From Cupriavidus basilensis (GTDB lineage Bacteria; Pseudomonadota; Gammaproteobacteria; Burkholderiales; Burkholderiaceae), in NCBI RefSeq assembly GCF_000876015.1, contig NZ_BBQM01000015.1, positions 124,001 to 188,000 on the forward strand: a stretch of DNA of 64,000 bases, in the 5' to 3' direction. Both the position numbers and the translations under genes were made by a program. The notes under the pieces are model-generated. The model ran no database searches, had not been told where the DNA came from, and saw nothing but the letters and a program-made list of their open reading frames with translations. Of the stretch, positions 17,316 through 25,214 are shown one piece after another. The stretch's first letter is position 1. The number at the start of each line of letters is the position of its first letter.

Positions 17316-18128
17316 TTGAAGCGATTCGCAATCCTCGCCGCGCTGGGCGCGGCGCTGGCCCTGCCCGCGGCCCGGGCGGACGTGCTGTGCACCGTGATGG
17401 CCGACGCCGCCACCGGCAGGCTGCTGACGCAGGAAGGCGACTGCGGCACGCGCGTCACGCCGGCATCCACCTTCAAGCTGCCCATCAGCCTGATGGGGTT
17501 CGACGCGGGCCTGCTGGTCGACGCGCACGCCCCGGCCATGCCCTACCGCGCCGAATACGGCGACCGCAATCCCGCGCGCCGGGTCACGACCGATCCCGCG
17601 AGCTGGATGAAGAACTCCATCGTCTGGTATTCGCAGCAGGTCACGCGCCAGCTTGGCGAGACCCGCTTCCGGCGCTATGTCGACGCCTTCCAGTACGGCA
17701 ACCGCGACGTCACCGGCAACCCGGGCCGGCATGACGGCCTGACCCATGCGTGGCTCGGCGCCTCGCTGCGGATTTCCCCGCTGGAGCAGGTCGCCTTCCT
17801 GCGCAAGGTGGTCCGGCGCGAACTGCCGGTCAGCGCGCGGGCGTACGACATGACCAGCCGCATCAGCGCGCTCGGCACGCTCGCCAACGGCTGGGCCGTG
17901 CACGGCAAGACCGGCACCGGCGCCCCGCGGCTGGCCGACGGCGGCGAGGACTGGGACCACGCCTATGGATGGTTCGTCGGCTGGGCGGAGAAGGATGGCC
18001 GCGGCGTGGTCTTCGCCCGCCTGATCCAGGATGCGAAGAAAGAGGCGGAGTATGCCGGCCCGCGCGCCCGGGCGGCCTTCATGAAGGAGCTGCCGGGCCG
18101 GCTCGACGCCGTCGCCGCGCTGCCGTAA
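17316..18128 (+). CDS. class D beta-lactamase (OXA-22-like)
   Basis: 270 residues with a TTG start preceded by CGGAGA. Signal peptide of about 21 residues ending PAARA. The class D motifs are all present: S51-T-F-K54 (acylating serine and carboxylatable lysine), S101-I-V103, Y127-G-N129 and K198-T-G200; a WLGASLRISPLEQ segment fits the omega-loop side. The text resembles OXA-22 of Ralstonia pickettii in several places (PASTFKL, VWYSQ, GWFVGWA), so I call it OXA-22-like, probably an intrinsic chromosomal enzyme. Periplasmic hydrolysis of penicillins and related beta-lactams is expected. No insertion sequence or integron element is seen beside it. Confidence 0.93.
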   Translation: MKRFAILAALGAALALPAARADVLCTVMADAATGRLLTQEGDCGTRVTPASTFKLPISLMGFDAGLLVDAHAPAMPYRAEYGDRNPARRVTTDPASWMKNSIVWYSQQVTRQLGETRFRRYVDAFQYGNRDVTGNPGRHDGLTHAWLGASLRISPLEQVAFLRKVVRRELPVSARAYDMTSRISALGTLANGWAVHGKTGTGAPRLADGGEDWDHAYGWFVGWAEKDGRGVVFARLIQDAKKEAEYAGPRARAAFMKELPGRLDAVAALP

Positions 18129-18156
18129 AAGGCCGCCGCGCTCGATGCCGGCCCGT

Positions 18157-18942
18157 CTACCGCCCCAGCTGCCCCAGCACCATGCCGACCTCGGCCAGGC
18201 TGTTGTCGATCAGCCGTCCCATGTACGAGCTCATCTGCGGCATCACCAGCACCATCATCAGGAAACCGCCGGCCAGCGTGACCGGGAAGCCGACCGCGAA
18301 GATCGACAACTGCGGCGAGGCGCGGTTGAGGATGCCCATCGCCAGGTTGAGCGTGAGCAGCGCGGCGATCAGCGGCAGCGCCAGCAGCATGCCCGACGAG
18401 AACACGCTGGCGCCGGCCGCCGCCACCGCCGACCAGCCCTCGCCCGAGAGCGGCTGGGACGAGATCGGCAGGGTGGCGAAGCTGTCGGCGAGCGTGGCCA
18501 GCAGCATCAGGTGGCCGTCCATCGCCAGGAACATCAGGGTGGCGACCACGTTGAGGAAGCGACCCAGCACCATCGTCTGGCCGCCCGAGGAGCGGTCGTA
18601 GAACGAGGCGAACGACAGGCCCATCTGCAGGCCGATGGTCTCGCCGGCGTACTGCACGGCGGCGAAGGCCAGCCGCATGGTGAAGCCCACCGCGAGGCCG
18701 ATGCCGACCTCGTTGAGGATGATGAGGAAGCCTTCGAAGGAATACACCGGCGTCAGCGGCAGCTTGTCGATGGTGGGCGAGACGATCATCGCGATCAGCG
18801 CGGCCAGGGCGACCTTGGCGCGGCGCGGGATGGTGGACTCGCCGAACAGGGGCGCCGTGCTGAGCAGCGCCAGCAGCCGGAACAGCGGCCACAGGAACGC
18901 GGCGATCCAGGCGTAGAGCTGGGCGGAGGTGACGGACAGCAC
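18157..18942 (-). CDS. fliR: flagellar export gate protein FliR
   Basis: 261 residues with six or so hydrophobic segments and the FliR signatures FLRLLALLSTAP-like start, FEGFLIILNEVGIGLAVGF and GLSFASFYD. FliR is part of the FliPQR core of the flagellar type III export gate in the inner membrane. It is the last gene of the fliLMNOPQR block, 52 bases after fliQ, and converges with the beta-lactamase gene. Confidence 0.96.
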   Translation of the reverse strand: MLSVTSAQLYAWIAAFLWPLFRLLALLSTAPLFGESTIPRRAKVALAALIAMIVSPTIDKLPLTPVYSFEGFLIILNEVGIGLAVGFTMRLAFAAVQYAGETIGLQMGLSFASFYDRSSGGQTMVLGRFLNVVATLMFLAMDGHLMLLATLADSFATLPISSQPLSGEGWSAVAAAGASVFSSGMLLALPLIAALLTLNLAMGILNRASPQLSIFAVGFPVTLAGGFLMMVLVMPQMSSYMGRLIDNSLAEVGMVLGQLGR

Positions 18943-18994
18943 GGCGGGCGCGGTGTGAGGGCAGCGTGGGTGCGGCGCGGGCGCTACGCCCGCA

Positions 18995-19264
18995 TCAGTG
19001 CACCAGGGCGGGAATGCCCTGGAAGACTTCGCGCATGTAGTCGACGAAGGTGTTGATCATCCACGGGCCGGCCAGCACCATCGTGGCGAACAGGGCCAGC
19101 AGCTTGGGGATGAACGACAGCGTCATTTCGTTGATCTGGGTGGCGGCCTGGAACAGGCTGACCACCAGGCCGGCCACCAGCGCCACCAGCAGCAGCGGTG
19201 CTGCCAGCATCAGGGTCATCTTCATCGCCTGGGTGGCGATGCTCATTACGGTTTCCGGCGTCAT
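18995..19264 (-). CDS. fliQ: flagellar export gate protein FliQ
   Basis: 89 residues, the standard FliQ length, with two transmembrane hairpin helices (LMLAAPLLLVALVAGLVVSL and LFATMVLAGPWMINTFV). The motif FQAATQINEMTLSFIPK is diagnostic. Lies between fliP (43 bases) and fliR in the same direction. Confidence 0.97.
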   Translation of the reverse strand: MTPETVMSIATQAMKMTLMLAAPLLLVALVAGLVVSLFQAATQINEMTLSFIPKLLALFATMVLAGPWMINTFVDYMREVFQGIPALVH

Positions 19265-19307
19265 GATGGAGCGGTCTCGGTGGGGACGCGGCGGGCGCGC
19301 CCCGTGT

Positions 19308-20150
19308 TCAATTCAGGAAACTCTGCGCCAGCGAGCCCAGCAGCAGTTGCCAGCCGTCCACCAGCACGAACAGCATCAGCTTGAACGGCAGCGAGATGGT
19401 GGCCGGCGGCACCATCATCATGCCCATCGCCATCAGCACGCTGGCGACCACCAGGTCGATGATGAGGAACGGGATGAAGACGGTGAAGCCGATCTGGAAC
19501 GCGGTCTTGAGCTCGCTGGTGACGAAGGCCGGCACCAGGATGCGCATCTGCACGTCCTCCGGGCCCTGCATCTCGGGCGCCTTGGCCATCTGCGCGAACA
19601 GCGCCAGGTCCTTCTCGCGGGTCTGCTTGAGCATGAAGGCCTTGAGCGGCACGGCGGCCTTCTCGGCGGCGTCCTCCAGGCTGATCTTGTTTTCGCTCAG
19701 CGGCTTGTAGGCGTCGGTGTAGACGCGGTCGAACACCGGCGACATGACGAAGAAGGTCAGGAACAGCGACAGCCCCACCAGCACCTGGTTGGGCGGCGAG
19801 GTGGCGGTGCCGAGCGCGTTGCGCAGCAGGCCCAGCACGATGATGATGCGGGTGAAGCCGGTCATCATCAGCATGGCCGCCGGCAGGAACGACAGCGAGG
19901 TCAGCAGGACCAGCGTCTGGACCGACAGCGACCAGGTCTGGCTGCCGCCGGGGCCGGCCCGGCTGGTCAGCCCGGGCAGCGCCTGGGCCTGCGCCAGGGC
20001 GGGCAGCAGCACCAGCGCCAGGCAGGCGGCGGCCAGCGCGGCGGCGAAGGCCAGCCGCGAGGGCTGGCCGGCGCAGGCGCGCAGAGCCTGCAGGCGGCCT
20101 CGCAGCCGCTGCTGGAAAACGCGCCGCGAGGCGCCGGGCAGGAAATTCAT
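19308..20150 (-). CDS. fliP: flagellar export gate protein FliP
   Basis: 280 residues with an N-terminal signal segment preceded by a somewhat long Arg-rich leader, as FliP is processed. Diagnostic text: [60 protein letters not shown]. FliP pentamer forms the export gate with FliQ and FliR. Overlaps the fliO stop by 4 bases, so translation is coupled. Confidence 0.97.
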   Translation of the reverse strand: MNFLPGASRRVFQQRLRGRLQALRACAGQPSRLAFAAALAAACLALVLLPALAQAQALPGLTSRAGPGGSQTWSLSVQTLVLLTSLSFLPAAMLMMTGFTRIIIVLGLLRNALGTATSPPNQVLVGLSLFLTFFVMSPVFDRVYTDAYKPLSENKISLEDAAEKAAVPLKAFMLKQTREKDLALFAQMAKAPEMQGPEDVQMRILVPAFVTSELKTAFQIGFTVFIPFLIIDLVVASVLMAMGMMMVPPATISLPFKLMLFVLVDGWQLLLGSLAQSFLN

Positions 20151-20677
20151 GACTTCAGGTTGTGTTGCATGGCGCGCAGCAGCTTCTGGCCGAAGCTGCC
20201 GCTGCCCGCCGGATTGGCCGGGCCGCCGCGCTCCGGGTCCGGAGACTGGCCCGGCGCCCGCGCGGCCTGCGCGGGCAGGGTATGGAGCGTGCGGATCTCG
20301 CCGGCGCTGACGCCCAGCACCAGGCAGGTGTCGCCCACCTCCACCATCACCAGGCGCTGGCGCGGGCCGAGCGCGGTGCTGCCGACCACCTTCATGGTGC
20401 CGCCCTGGCCGTGGCGGACCAGGCCGGCGCGGCGCGCCAGCCAGGCCAGCAGCAGGATCAGGGCGATGACGGCGAACAGGCCGAGGCCGGCCTGGGCCAT
20501 GCTGGCCGCGCCGCTGGGGCCGACGTGGCCCGCGGCGGCGCCGGTACCGGCCGCGATGCCGGCCGCGGGGGGATTGCCGGCGGCGGCGCTGGCTTGCGCC
20601 GCCGCCGGCGCAGCCTGCACCAGCGCCAGGCCGGCGACGAGCCCGGCGGTGGCCATCCGGCGCAGGCTGGCGATCAT
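20147..20677 (-). CDS. fliO: flagellar assembly protein FliO
   Basis: 176 residues. Signal-like N-terminus, Ala/Gly-rich periplasmic part, one transmembrane helix (about 80-100, [18 protein letters not shown]) and the cytoplasmic FliO domain with [27 protein letters not shown]. FliO helps assemble the FliP ring. Four-base overlaps with both fliN and fliP. Confidence 0.94.
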   Translation of the reverse strand: MIASLRRMATAGLVAGLALVQAAPAAAQASAAAGNPPAAGIAAGTGAAAGHVGPSGAASMAQAGLGLFAVIALILLLAWLARRAGLVRHGQGGTMKVVGSTALGPRQRLVMVEVGDTCLVLGVSAGEIRTLHTLPAQAARAPGQSPDPERGGPANPAGSGSFGQKLLRAMQHNLKS

Positions 20678-21132
20678 CTGTTGAGCTTCCGGATGCGTTC
20701 GGACGGCGTGATGATGTCGGTCAGGCGGATGCCGAACTTGTCGTTGACCACCACCACTTCGCCCTGGGCGATCAGGTAGCCGTTGACCAGCACGTCCATC
20801 GGCTCGCCGGCCAGGCCGTCGAGTTCCACCACCGAACCCTGCGCGAGCTGCAGCAGGGTCTTGATGGGCACCTTGGTGCGGCCGAGCTCCACCGTGAGCT
20901 GCACGGGGATGTCGAGAATCATCTCGATATCGTTGTGGAAGCCGCTCGGCACCTCCTTTTCCAGCGGCTGGAAGACCTTGGAGGCGGCCGGCGTCGCGGC
21001 TGCGGTGGCGGCTGCGACTGCCGGTGCCGGCGCGGCAGCAGCGGCGAGATCCTCGGCGCTGGTCTGCTCGGCCAGGGCGCTGGCCCAGTCGTCCATCGGG
21101 TCGGCCGGCTTGTCGTCTTTGCCGTCAGTCAT
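20674..21132 (-). CDS. fliN: flagellar motor switch protein FliN
   Basis: 152 residues. Ala-rich variable N-terminus, then the SpoA/SURF1 domain with [44 protein letters not shown] and [14 protein letters not shown]. Forms the C-ring with FliM and FliG and helps dock export cargo with FliH. Overlaps fliM by 8 bases and fliO by 4. Confidence 0.97.
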   Translation of the reverse strand: MTDGKDDKPADPMDDWASALAEQTSAEDLAAAAAPAPAVAAATAAATPAASKVFQPLEKEVPSGFHNDIEMILDIPVQLTVELGRTKVPIKTLLQLAQGSVVELDGLAGEPMDVLVNGYLIAQGEVVVVNDKFGIRLTDIITPSERIRKLNR

Positions 21133-22132
21133 GGTCGGTTTCCTTGTTGGAATCGCTTTCTTGGTGATTGATCATCCGTTCTACCCGCAGCGCGTACTGG
21201 CCGTTCATGGTGCCGAAGCCGCACTGCATCACGGGCACGCCATCGACCTTGCCGAACACCTGCTCGGGCAGCTCGATGGGGAGTACATCGCCGGCGCGCA
21301 GCGACAGCACTTCGGCCACGGTGCTTTCCAGGTGGGCGAATTCGGCCACCAGTTCCACCTCGGCCGAGCGGATCTGCTGCGACAGCTGGGAAATCCAGCG
21401 CTTGTCCACTTCGACCTCGTCCTGCAGCGGGTTCATCAGCAGGTCGCGCACGGGCTCGATCATCGAGTACGGGAAGCAGACGTGAAGCTGGCCGCCCACG
21501 GCGCCCAGTTCGATATGGAATGCGGTCGTCACCACCACCTCGCTGAGCATGGCGATGTTGGCGAACTTGGTGTGCATCTCCGAGCGGACGTATTCCAGCT
21601 CGATCGGGTGCACCGCGTGCCAGGCGTTGCCGTAGCTGTTGAGCGCCAGGTCCAGCAGGCGCCGGATGATGCGCTGCTCGGTCTGGGTGAAGTCGCGCCC
21701 CTCGACGCGGGTGTGGAAGCGCCCGTCGCCGCCGAACAGGTTGTCGACCACCAGGAACACCAGGTTGGGGTCGAACACGAACAGCGCCGTGCCGCGCAGC
21801 GGCTTGAGGTGCACCAGGTTCAGGTTGGTCGGCACCGGCAGGTTGCGCACGAAGTCGCCGTACTTCTCGATGCGGATCGAGCCGACCGAGATGTCGGCGC
21901 CGCGGCGGATGAAGTTGAACAGCGCGGTGCGCAGCTGGCGGGCGAAGCGCTCGTTGATGATCTCGAGCGTGTGCAGCCGGCCGCGCACGATGCGCTCCTG
22001 CGTGGCCAGGTTGTACGGGCGCACGCCGTCCTCGGCGACCGGCGCGGAAACCTCGGGCAGGTCGGCTTCGCCCGACACGCCTTTCAGCAATTCGTCTACT
22101 TCGTCCTGCGAGAGGAACTTGTCGTAGGCCAT
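21125..22132 (-). CDS. fliM: flagellar motor switch protein FliM
   Basis: 335 residues of standard length. N-terminal CheY-P-binding motif FLSQDEVDELLKGV, central domain with LNLVHLKPLRGTALFVFDPNLVF and GGDGRFHTRVEGRDFT, and C-terminal SpoA domain (VLSLRAGDVLPIELPEQV). C-ring component receiving chemotaxis signals. The fliL gene lies 149 bases upstream on the same strand; I see no separate promoter between them. Confidence 0.97.
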   Translation of the reverse strand: MAYDKFLSQDEVDELLKGVSGEADLPEVSAPVAEDGVRPYNLATQERIVRGRLHTLEIINERFARQLRTALFNFIRRGADISVGSIRIEKYGDFVRNLPVPTNLNLVHLKPLRGTALFVFDPNLVFLVVDNLFGGDGRFHTRVEGRDFTQTEQRIIRRLLDLALNSYGNAWHAVHPIELEYVRSEMHTKFANIAMLSEVVVTTAFHIELGAVGGQLHVCFPYSMIEPVRDLLMNPLQDEVEVDKRWISQLSQQIRSAEVELVAEFAHLESTVAEVLSLRAGDVLPIELPEQVFGKVDGVPVMQCGFGTMNGQYALRVERMINHQESDSNKETDHD

Positions 22133-22281
22133 CTAGTGTCCTGCCCCGTGAGTGCCGTGATGAATGAAAGCGACCATGTGCCGATCAGCCCGCGCGCTGG
22201 CGTTGGCGCGCGTGCTGTTGTACGGGCAAGGCAGGCAGGGACGGATTCATGTCGGATTTGCTGGTGGGGCAGGGCACGTGC

Positions 22282-22767
22282 TTACTGCACCACGAAGGAT
22301 GTGAATAGGACGTCCACGACCTGCTGAGCCGGCAGGTTGGGCGCGAACGGCTGGTTGACGGCGCGCTGGATTTCCTGCGCCAGGCGGCGCTTGCCTTCCA
22401 CCGTCGCCAGGTCGGGCGGCTGCTTGGCCGACAGCAGCAGCAGGATCCGGCTACGGACTTCCGGCAGGTACTCGGTGATGCGCGTCTGATCCTTCGCGTC
22501 CGCCACCTTCAGCGACAGACCGGTGTGCAGGAAACGGTCGCCGTCTTCGCTCTTGAGATTGACGGTGAACGGCTCCAGCGGCACGAAGATCGGCGGCGGC
22601 ACGACCGGAGCCGCCGGCACCGGCGGCTGGCGGTTGCTCAGGATGTTGCCCAGAAAAAAGCCCCCGGCACCCAGCGCCGCGACGATCACGACGCCGAGAA
22701 CCAGCAGCAGTCGCCCGCGCTTGCTCTTGTTGCCGTCAGCCTGGGAAGAAGTGAGCGTAGTCGCCAT
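22282..22767 (-). CDS. fliL: flagellar basal body-associated protein FliL
   Basis: 161 residues from MATTLTSSQADGNKSKRG; an in-frame ATG 54 bases upstream adds an atypical leader. One transmembrane helix (about 18-38) followed by a periplasmic domain with PFTVNLKSEDGDRFLHTGLSL and ITEYLPEVRSRILLLLSAK. FliL supports stator function around the motor. First gene of the leftward fliLMNOPQR block. Confidence 0.94.
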   Translation of the reverse strand: MATTLTSSQADGNKSKRGRLLLVLGVVIVAALGAGGFFLGNILSNRQPPVPAAPVVPPPIFVPLEPFTVNLKSEDGDRFLHTGLSLKVADAKDQTRITEYLPEVRSRILLLLSAKQPPDLATVEGKRRLAQEIQRAVNQPFAPNLPAQQVVDVLFTSFVVQ

Positions 22768-22828
22768 GAGATGCCTGTATCGGAATGCCCTGCCATTCTT
22801 GGGTGAAGACAGGGCAAGCAAAGGGCCG

Positions 22829-22891
22829 AAAAAAAGGGTGAAACCCGCTCAGCTTGGCCATTTGAGCCAAGCGGGTGCGTCATCCGGATGA
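22829..22891 (-). promoter_or_regulatory. structured leader of fliL
   Basis: Between the putative sigma-28 promoter and fliL lie a 12-bp perfect palindrome TCATCCGGATGA (22880-22891), then an interrupted hairpin (22843-22876; stems CTTGGC/GCCAAG and ACCCG/CGGGT on the plus strand) and, 7 bases further on the minus strand, seven U residues (22829-22835). It may be a weak terminator or attenuator in the leader, or the terminator of the glxA-like gene upstream. Confidence 0.45.
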
Positions 22892-22912
22892 TGCGGATGG
22901 TCTTACTGGGGG

Positions 22913-22939
22913 TTAACGAATGGCGTGCACGGAACTTGA
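22913..22939 (-). promoter_or_regulatory. putative sigma-28 promoter of fliLMNOPQR
   Basis: Minus strand TCAA, 15 bases, TTCGTTAA. It fits the flagellar sigma-28 layout (TAAA-N15-GCCGATAA) with two weak positions at the start of the -10 box, and it matches the better site before the chemoreceptor gene. The fliL ATG is about 140 bases downstream. Confidence 0.45.
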
Positions 22940-23118
22940 GCCGGAATTGCGCCCGCGATGGGCCGGACGCCCGCCGCAGACCCGCGCCCCGGGCCGCGCG
23001 GCGGGCGGTGGCCGGTGGTGGCGGGGTGGCTGCAGGGCGGCGCCGTGGATGGCCGGCGCCCCGCCGCGCGGCCGGCCGCGCCCCGGCGCGGCGCGCCCCG
23101 CGCTGCCGCGCCGGCCGG

Positions 23119-24117
23119 CTAACTGCTTGATTCCATTGGCGCTTGCGCGTCGGCCGGGCCGCCGAAGCTGTGCCGGTACTGCTGCGGCGAGACGCCGAGC
23201 CGGCGGCGGAACACCGCGCGCATGTGATGCGGATCGCGGAACCCGCATGCGTAGGCGACCGTCTTCAGCGGCACCGCGCTGCGCTCGAGCATGACGCGGG
23301 CGGCGTCCAGCCGGGCGCTTTCGACGAACTCGGCCGGGGTCGCGCGGGCGTCGCGCGCGAAGATGCGCGAGAAGTTGCGGCTGCTCATCCTGGCCACCGC
23401 CGCCAGCCGGTCGAGGGTGAGATCCTCGGTGAGGTGAGCCAGCACATACTGCTGGACCCGCGCCACCGGCGACGCCGCCTCCGCCAGCGGGGTCAGGTAG
23501 GGGCTGAACTGCGACTGGCCGCCGGCGCGGCGGATGAACACCACCAGCCGCTTGGCCACGTCGAGCGCCACTTCCTCGCCGTGGTCCTGCGCCAGCAGGT
23601 ACAGCGACAGGTCGATGCCGGCGGTGACGCCAGCCGAGGTGTAGAGGCTGCCGTCCTGCGCGTAGATGCGGTCCGCCTCCACGCGGGCGGCCGGGCAGCG
23701 CGCGGCCAGCGCGGCCACGTCGTTCCAGTGGGTGGTCACGGTGCGCCCGTCGAGCAGCCCGGCGCCGGCCAGCAGGAAGGCGCCGTTGCAGATCGAGCCG
23801 AAGCGCGCGGCGCGCTGGCTGGCCTGGCGCAGCCACGCGTACAGCGCGGCGGGAAAGGCCCGCTCGGGCAGCGTGGGGCCGCCCGCCACCAGCAGCAGGC
23901 CGGGGACATCGGCGTCGATGTCGGCGAAATGCCGCTGGGGGTGCAGCACCATGCCGTTGGAGCAGGCCACCGGCCCGCGCTCGGTGCCGATCAGCCCGAG
24001 CTGGTAGCGGTCCCCGGGCAGCAGGAAGCGGTTGGCCTCGGCGAACACGTCGAGCGGGCCGCTGACGTCCAGCGCCTGCACGCCGGGAAAGACAAGGATG
24101 GCGACGGATCGGTTCAT
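23119..24117 (-). CDS. GlxA family transcriptional regulator (DJ-1/PfpI + AraC HTH)
   Basis: 332 residues. The N-terminal half is a DJ-1/PfpI domain (VAILVFPGVQALDVSGPLDV, VAGGPTLPE, and the elbow GSICNGAFLLAGAG with a Cys at the nucleophile position). The C-terminal 100 residues are an AraC-type double helix-turn-helix (TLDRLAAVARMSSRNFSRIF and CGFRDPHHMRAVFRRRLGVSP). Regulators of this type sense small metabolites. Divergent from the M24 peptidase gene by 189 bases, so that gene is the likely target. Unrelated to flagella as far as I can see. Confidence 0.92.
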   Translation of the reverse strand: MNRSVAILVFPGVQALDVSGPLDVFAEANRFLLPGDRYQLGLIGTERGPVACSNGMVLHPQRHFADIDADVPGLLLVAGGPTLPERAFPAALYAWLRQASQRAARFGSICNGAFLLAGAGLLDGRTVTTHWNDVAALAARCPAARVEADRIYAQDGSLYTSAGVTAGIDLSLYLLAQDHGEEVALDVAKRLVVFIRRAGGQSQFSPYLTPLAEAASPVARVQQYVLAHLTEDLTLDRLAAVARMSSRNFSRIFARDARATPAEFVESARLDAARVMLERSAVPLKTVAYACGFRDPHHMRAVFRRRLGVSPQQYRHSFGGPADAQAPMESSS

Positions 24118-24306
24118 GGGCGGGCCGGATGGCGGGAGGCGATGGCCGCCATGTTAGCCGGGCGGCGCGGCCCGCGCTGGCGCGAAAACGCCGCCATTTG
24201 GCGCCAGGGCACCGCCGGAGGCGGTTCTGCCCGGGCCGCCCGCTCTCCATACTGGTTCCTGACCGGCGCCGCACACGGCGCGCGCCACCTGACCCGGAGA
24301 GACCCC

Positions 24307-24993
24307 ATGACAAAGACCGATGTTGCCGCCGCCGAACGTGTCGGCCCCGCCTTTTCCGTCGATGGCATGCTGCTGGCGCGCGACAAGACGCGCCAGGCCA
24401 TCCGCGAGATCGCCGCCCGCGTGGCGCCCGGCATGGTCGAGGAAGACGCCGTGGCGATGGCCCGCTCGGTGCTGCTCGACGCCGGCCTCGCGCTGAGCTG
24501 GCACCCCACCCGCGTGCGCTTCGGCGGCAACACCATCAAGCCGATGAAGCAGGCCTCGGTGCCCGGCGTGGTGCTGCGGGAAAACGACCTTTTCTTCATC
24601 GACATCGCCCCGCGCGTGGACGCCTGGGAGGGCGACGGCGGCGCCAGCTTCACGGTCGGCCACGACGCCGAATACGCCCGCTGCGCGCGCGACGCCGAGG
24701 CGCTGTTCCACGACGTGCGCGCGGTCTGGCGCAAGGAAGGGCTGACCGGCCACGCGCTCTACGATCACGCCGACCGCACCGCGCGCAAGATGGGCTGGGA
24801 GCTGAATTTCGACCTGCCCGGCCACCGCGTCTCGGACTTCCCGCACGCCACCATCTACACCGGCTCGCTGGCCGACCTGGAAAGCTGCCCGTTGCCGATG
24901 CGCTGGATCCTGGAAATCCACCTGCGCGACCCGCGGCACCGCTTCGGCGCGTTCTTCGAGGACATGCTGCTGGACGACGCGCACTACGGCTGA
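24307..24993 (+). CDS. M24 family metallopeptidase-like protein
   Basis: 228 residues with GGAGA placed before the ATG. It has a compact pita-bread (methionine aminopeptidase/prolidase) fold: LSWHPTRVRFGGNTIKPM, DLFFIDIAPRVDAWEGDGGASF (metal-binding aspartates), HRVSDFPHATIY and ILEIHLRD / FFEDMLL (glutamates near the C-terminus). It lacks the N-terminal creatinase-type domain. Probably a cytosolic peptidase or hydrolase of a small amide; substrate unknown. Divergent from the GlxA-type regulator, which likely controls it. Confidence 0.83.
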   Translation: MTKTDVAAAERVGPAFSVDGMLLARDKTRQAIREIAARVAPGMVEEDAVAMARSVLLDAGLALSWHPTRVRFGGNTIKPMKQASVPGVVLRENDLFFIDIAPRVDAWEGDGGASFTVGHDAEYARCARDAEALFHDVRAVWRKEGLTGHALYDHADRTARKMGWELNFDLPGHRVSDFPHATIYTGSLADLESCPLPMRWILEIHLRDPRHRFGAFFEDMLLDDAHYG

Positions 24994-25116
24994 ACGGGCT
25001 CGCCGGGGCCTTTCCCGGGGGATTGCCCGAGCAATTTGGTCAAGGTCTCCTGTTGTGGGTTTCCGACGGGGCGGGAAGTCTAAGCCATTGTTTTTACTGT
25101 GATTGTGTAATTCAAC

Positions 25117-25128
25117 TCTTATATAAGA
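25117..25128. promoter_or_regulatory. palindromic operator candidate upstream of acnB
   Basis: TCTTATATAAGA is a perfect 12-bp palindrome in a local AT-rich patch, followed at once by a second half-site (TATAAGAC, 25129-25136). It lies 10 bases upstream of the acnB -35 box, where a regulator could act. The shape is like sites of GntR-type regulators; the protein is not identifiable here. Confidence 0.6.
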
Positions 25129-25138
25129 TATAAGACAT

Positions 25139-25167
25139 TTGACCGCGGGCGCACTTCACTCTACAAT
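25139..25167 (+). promoter_or_regulatory. sigma-70 promoter of acnB
   Basis: TTGACC (25139-25144), a 17-base spacer, TACAAT (25162-25167); 47 bases before the acnB ATG. Near-consensus boxes with ideal spacing. Confidence 0.75.
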
Positions 25168-25214
25168 CACGGCACAACTAGGTCTTCCCAACCCCTATTA
25201 CCCCGCAGGATCCC

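Noticed and set aside
16432..17331. Longer version of the hypothetical protein starting at 17331
   Set aside because: It would run through the OXA promoter and start codon; the extra 44 residues are Arg/Cys-rich shadow text.
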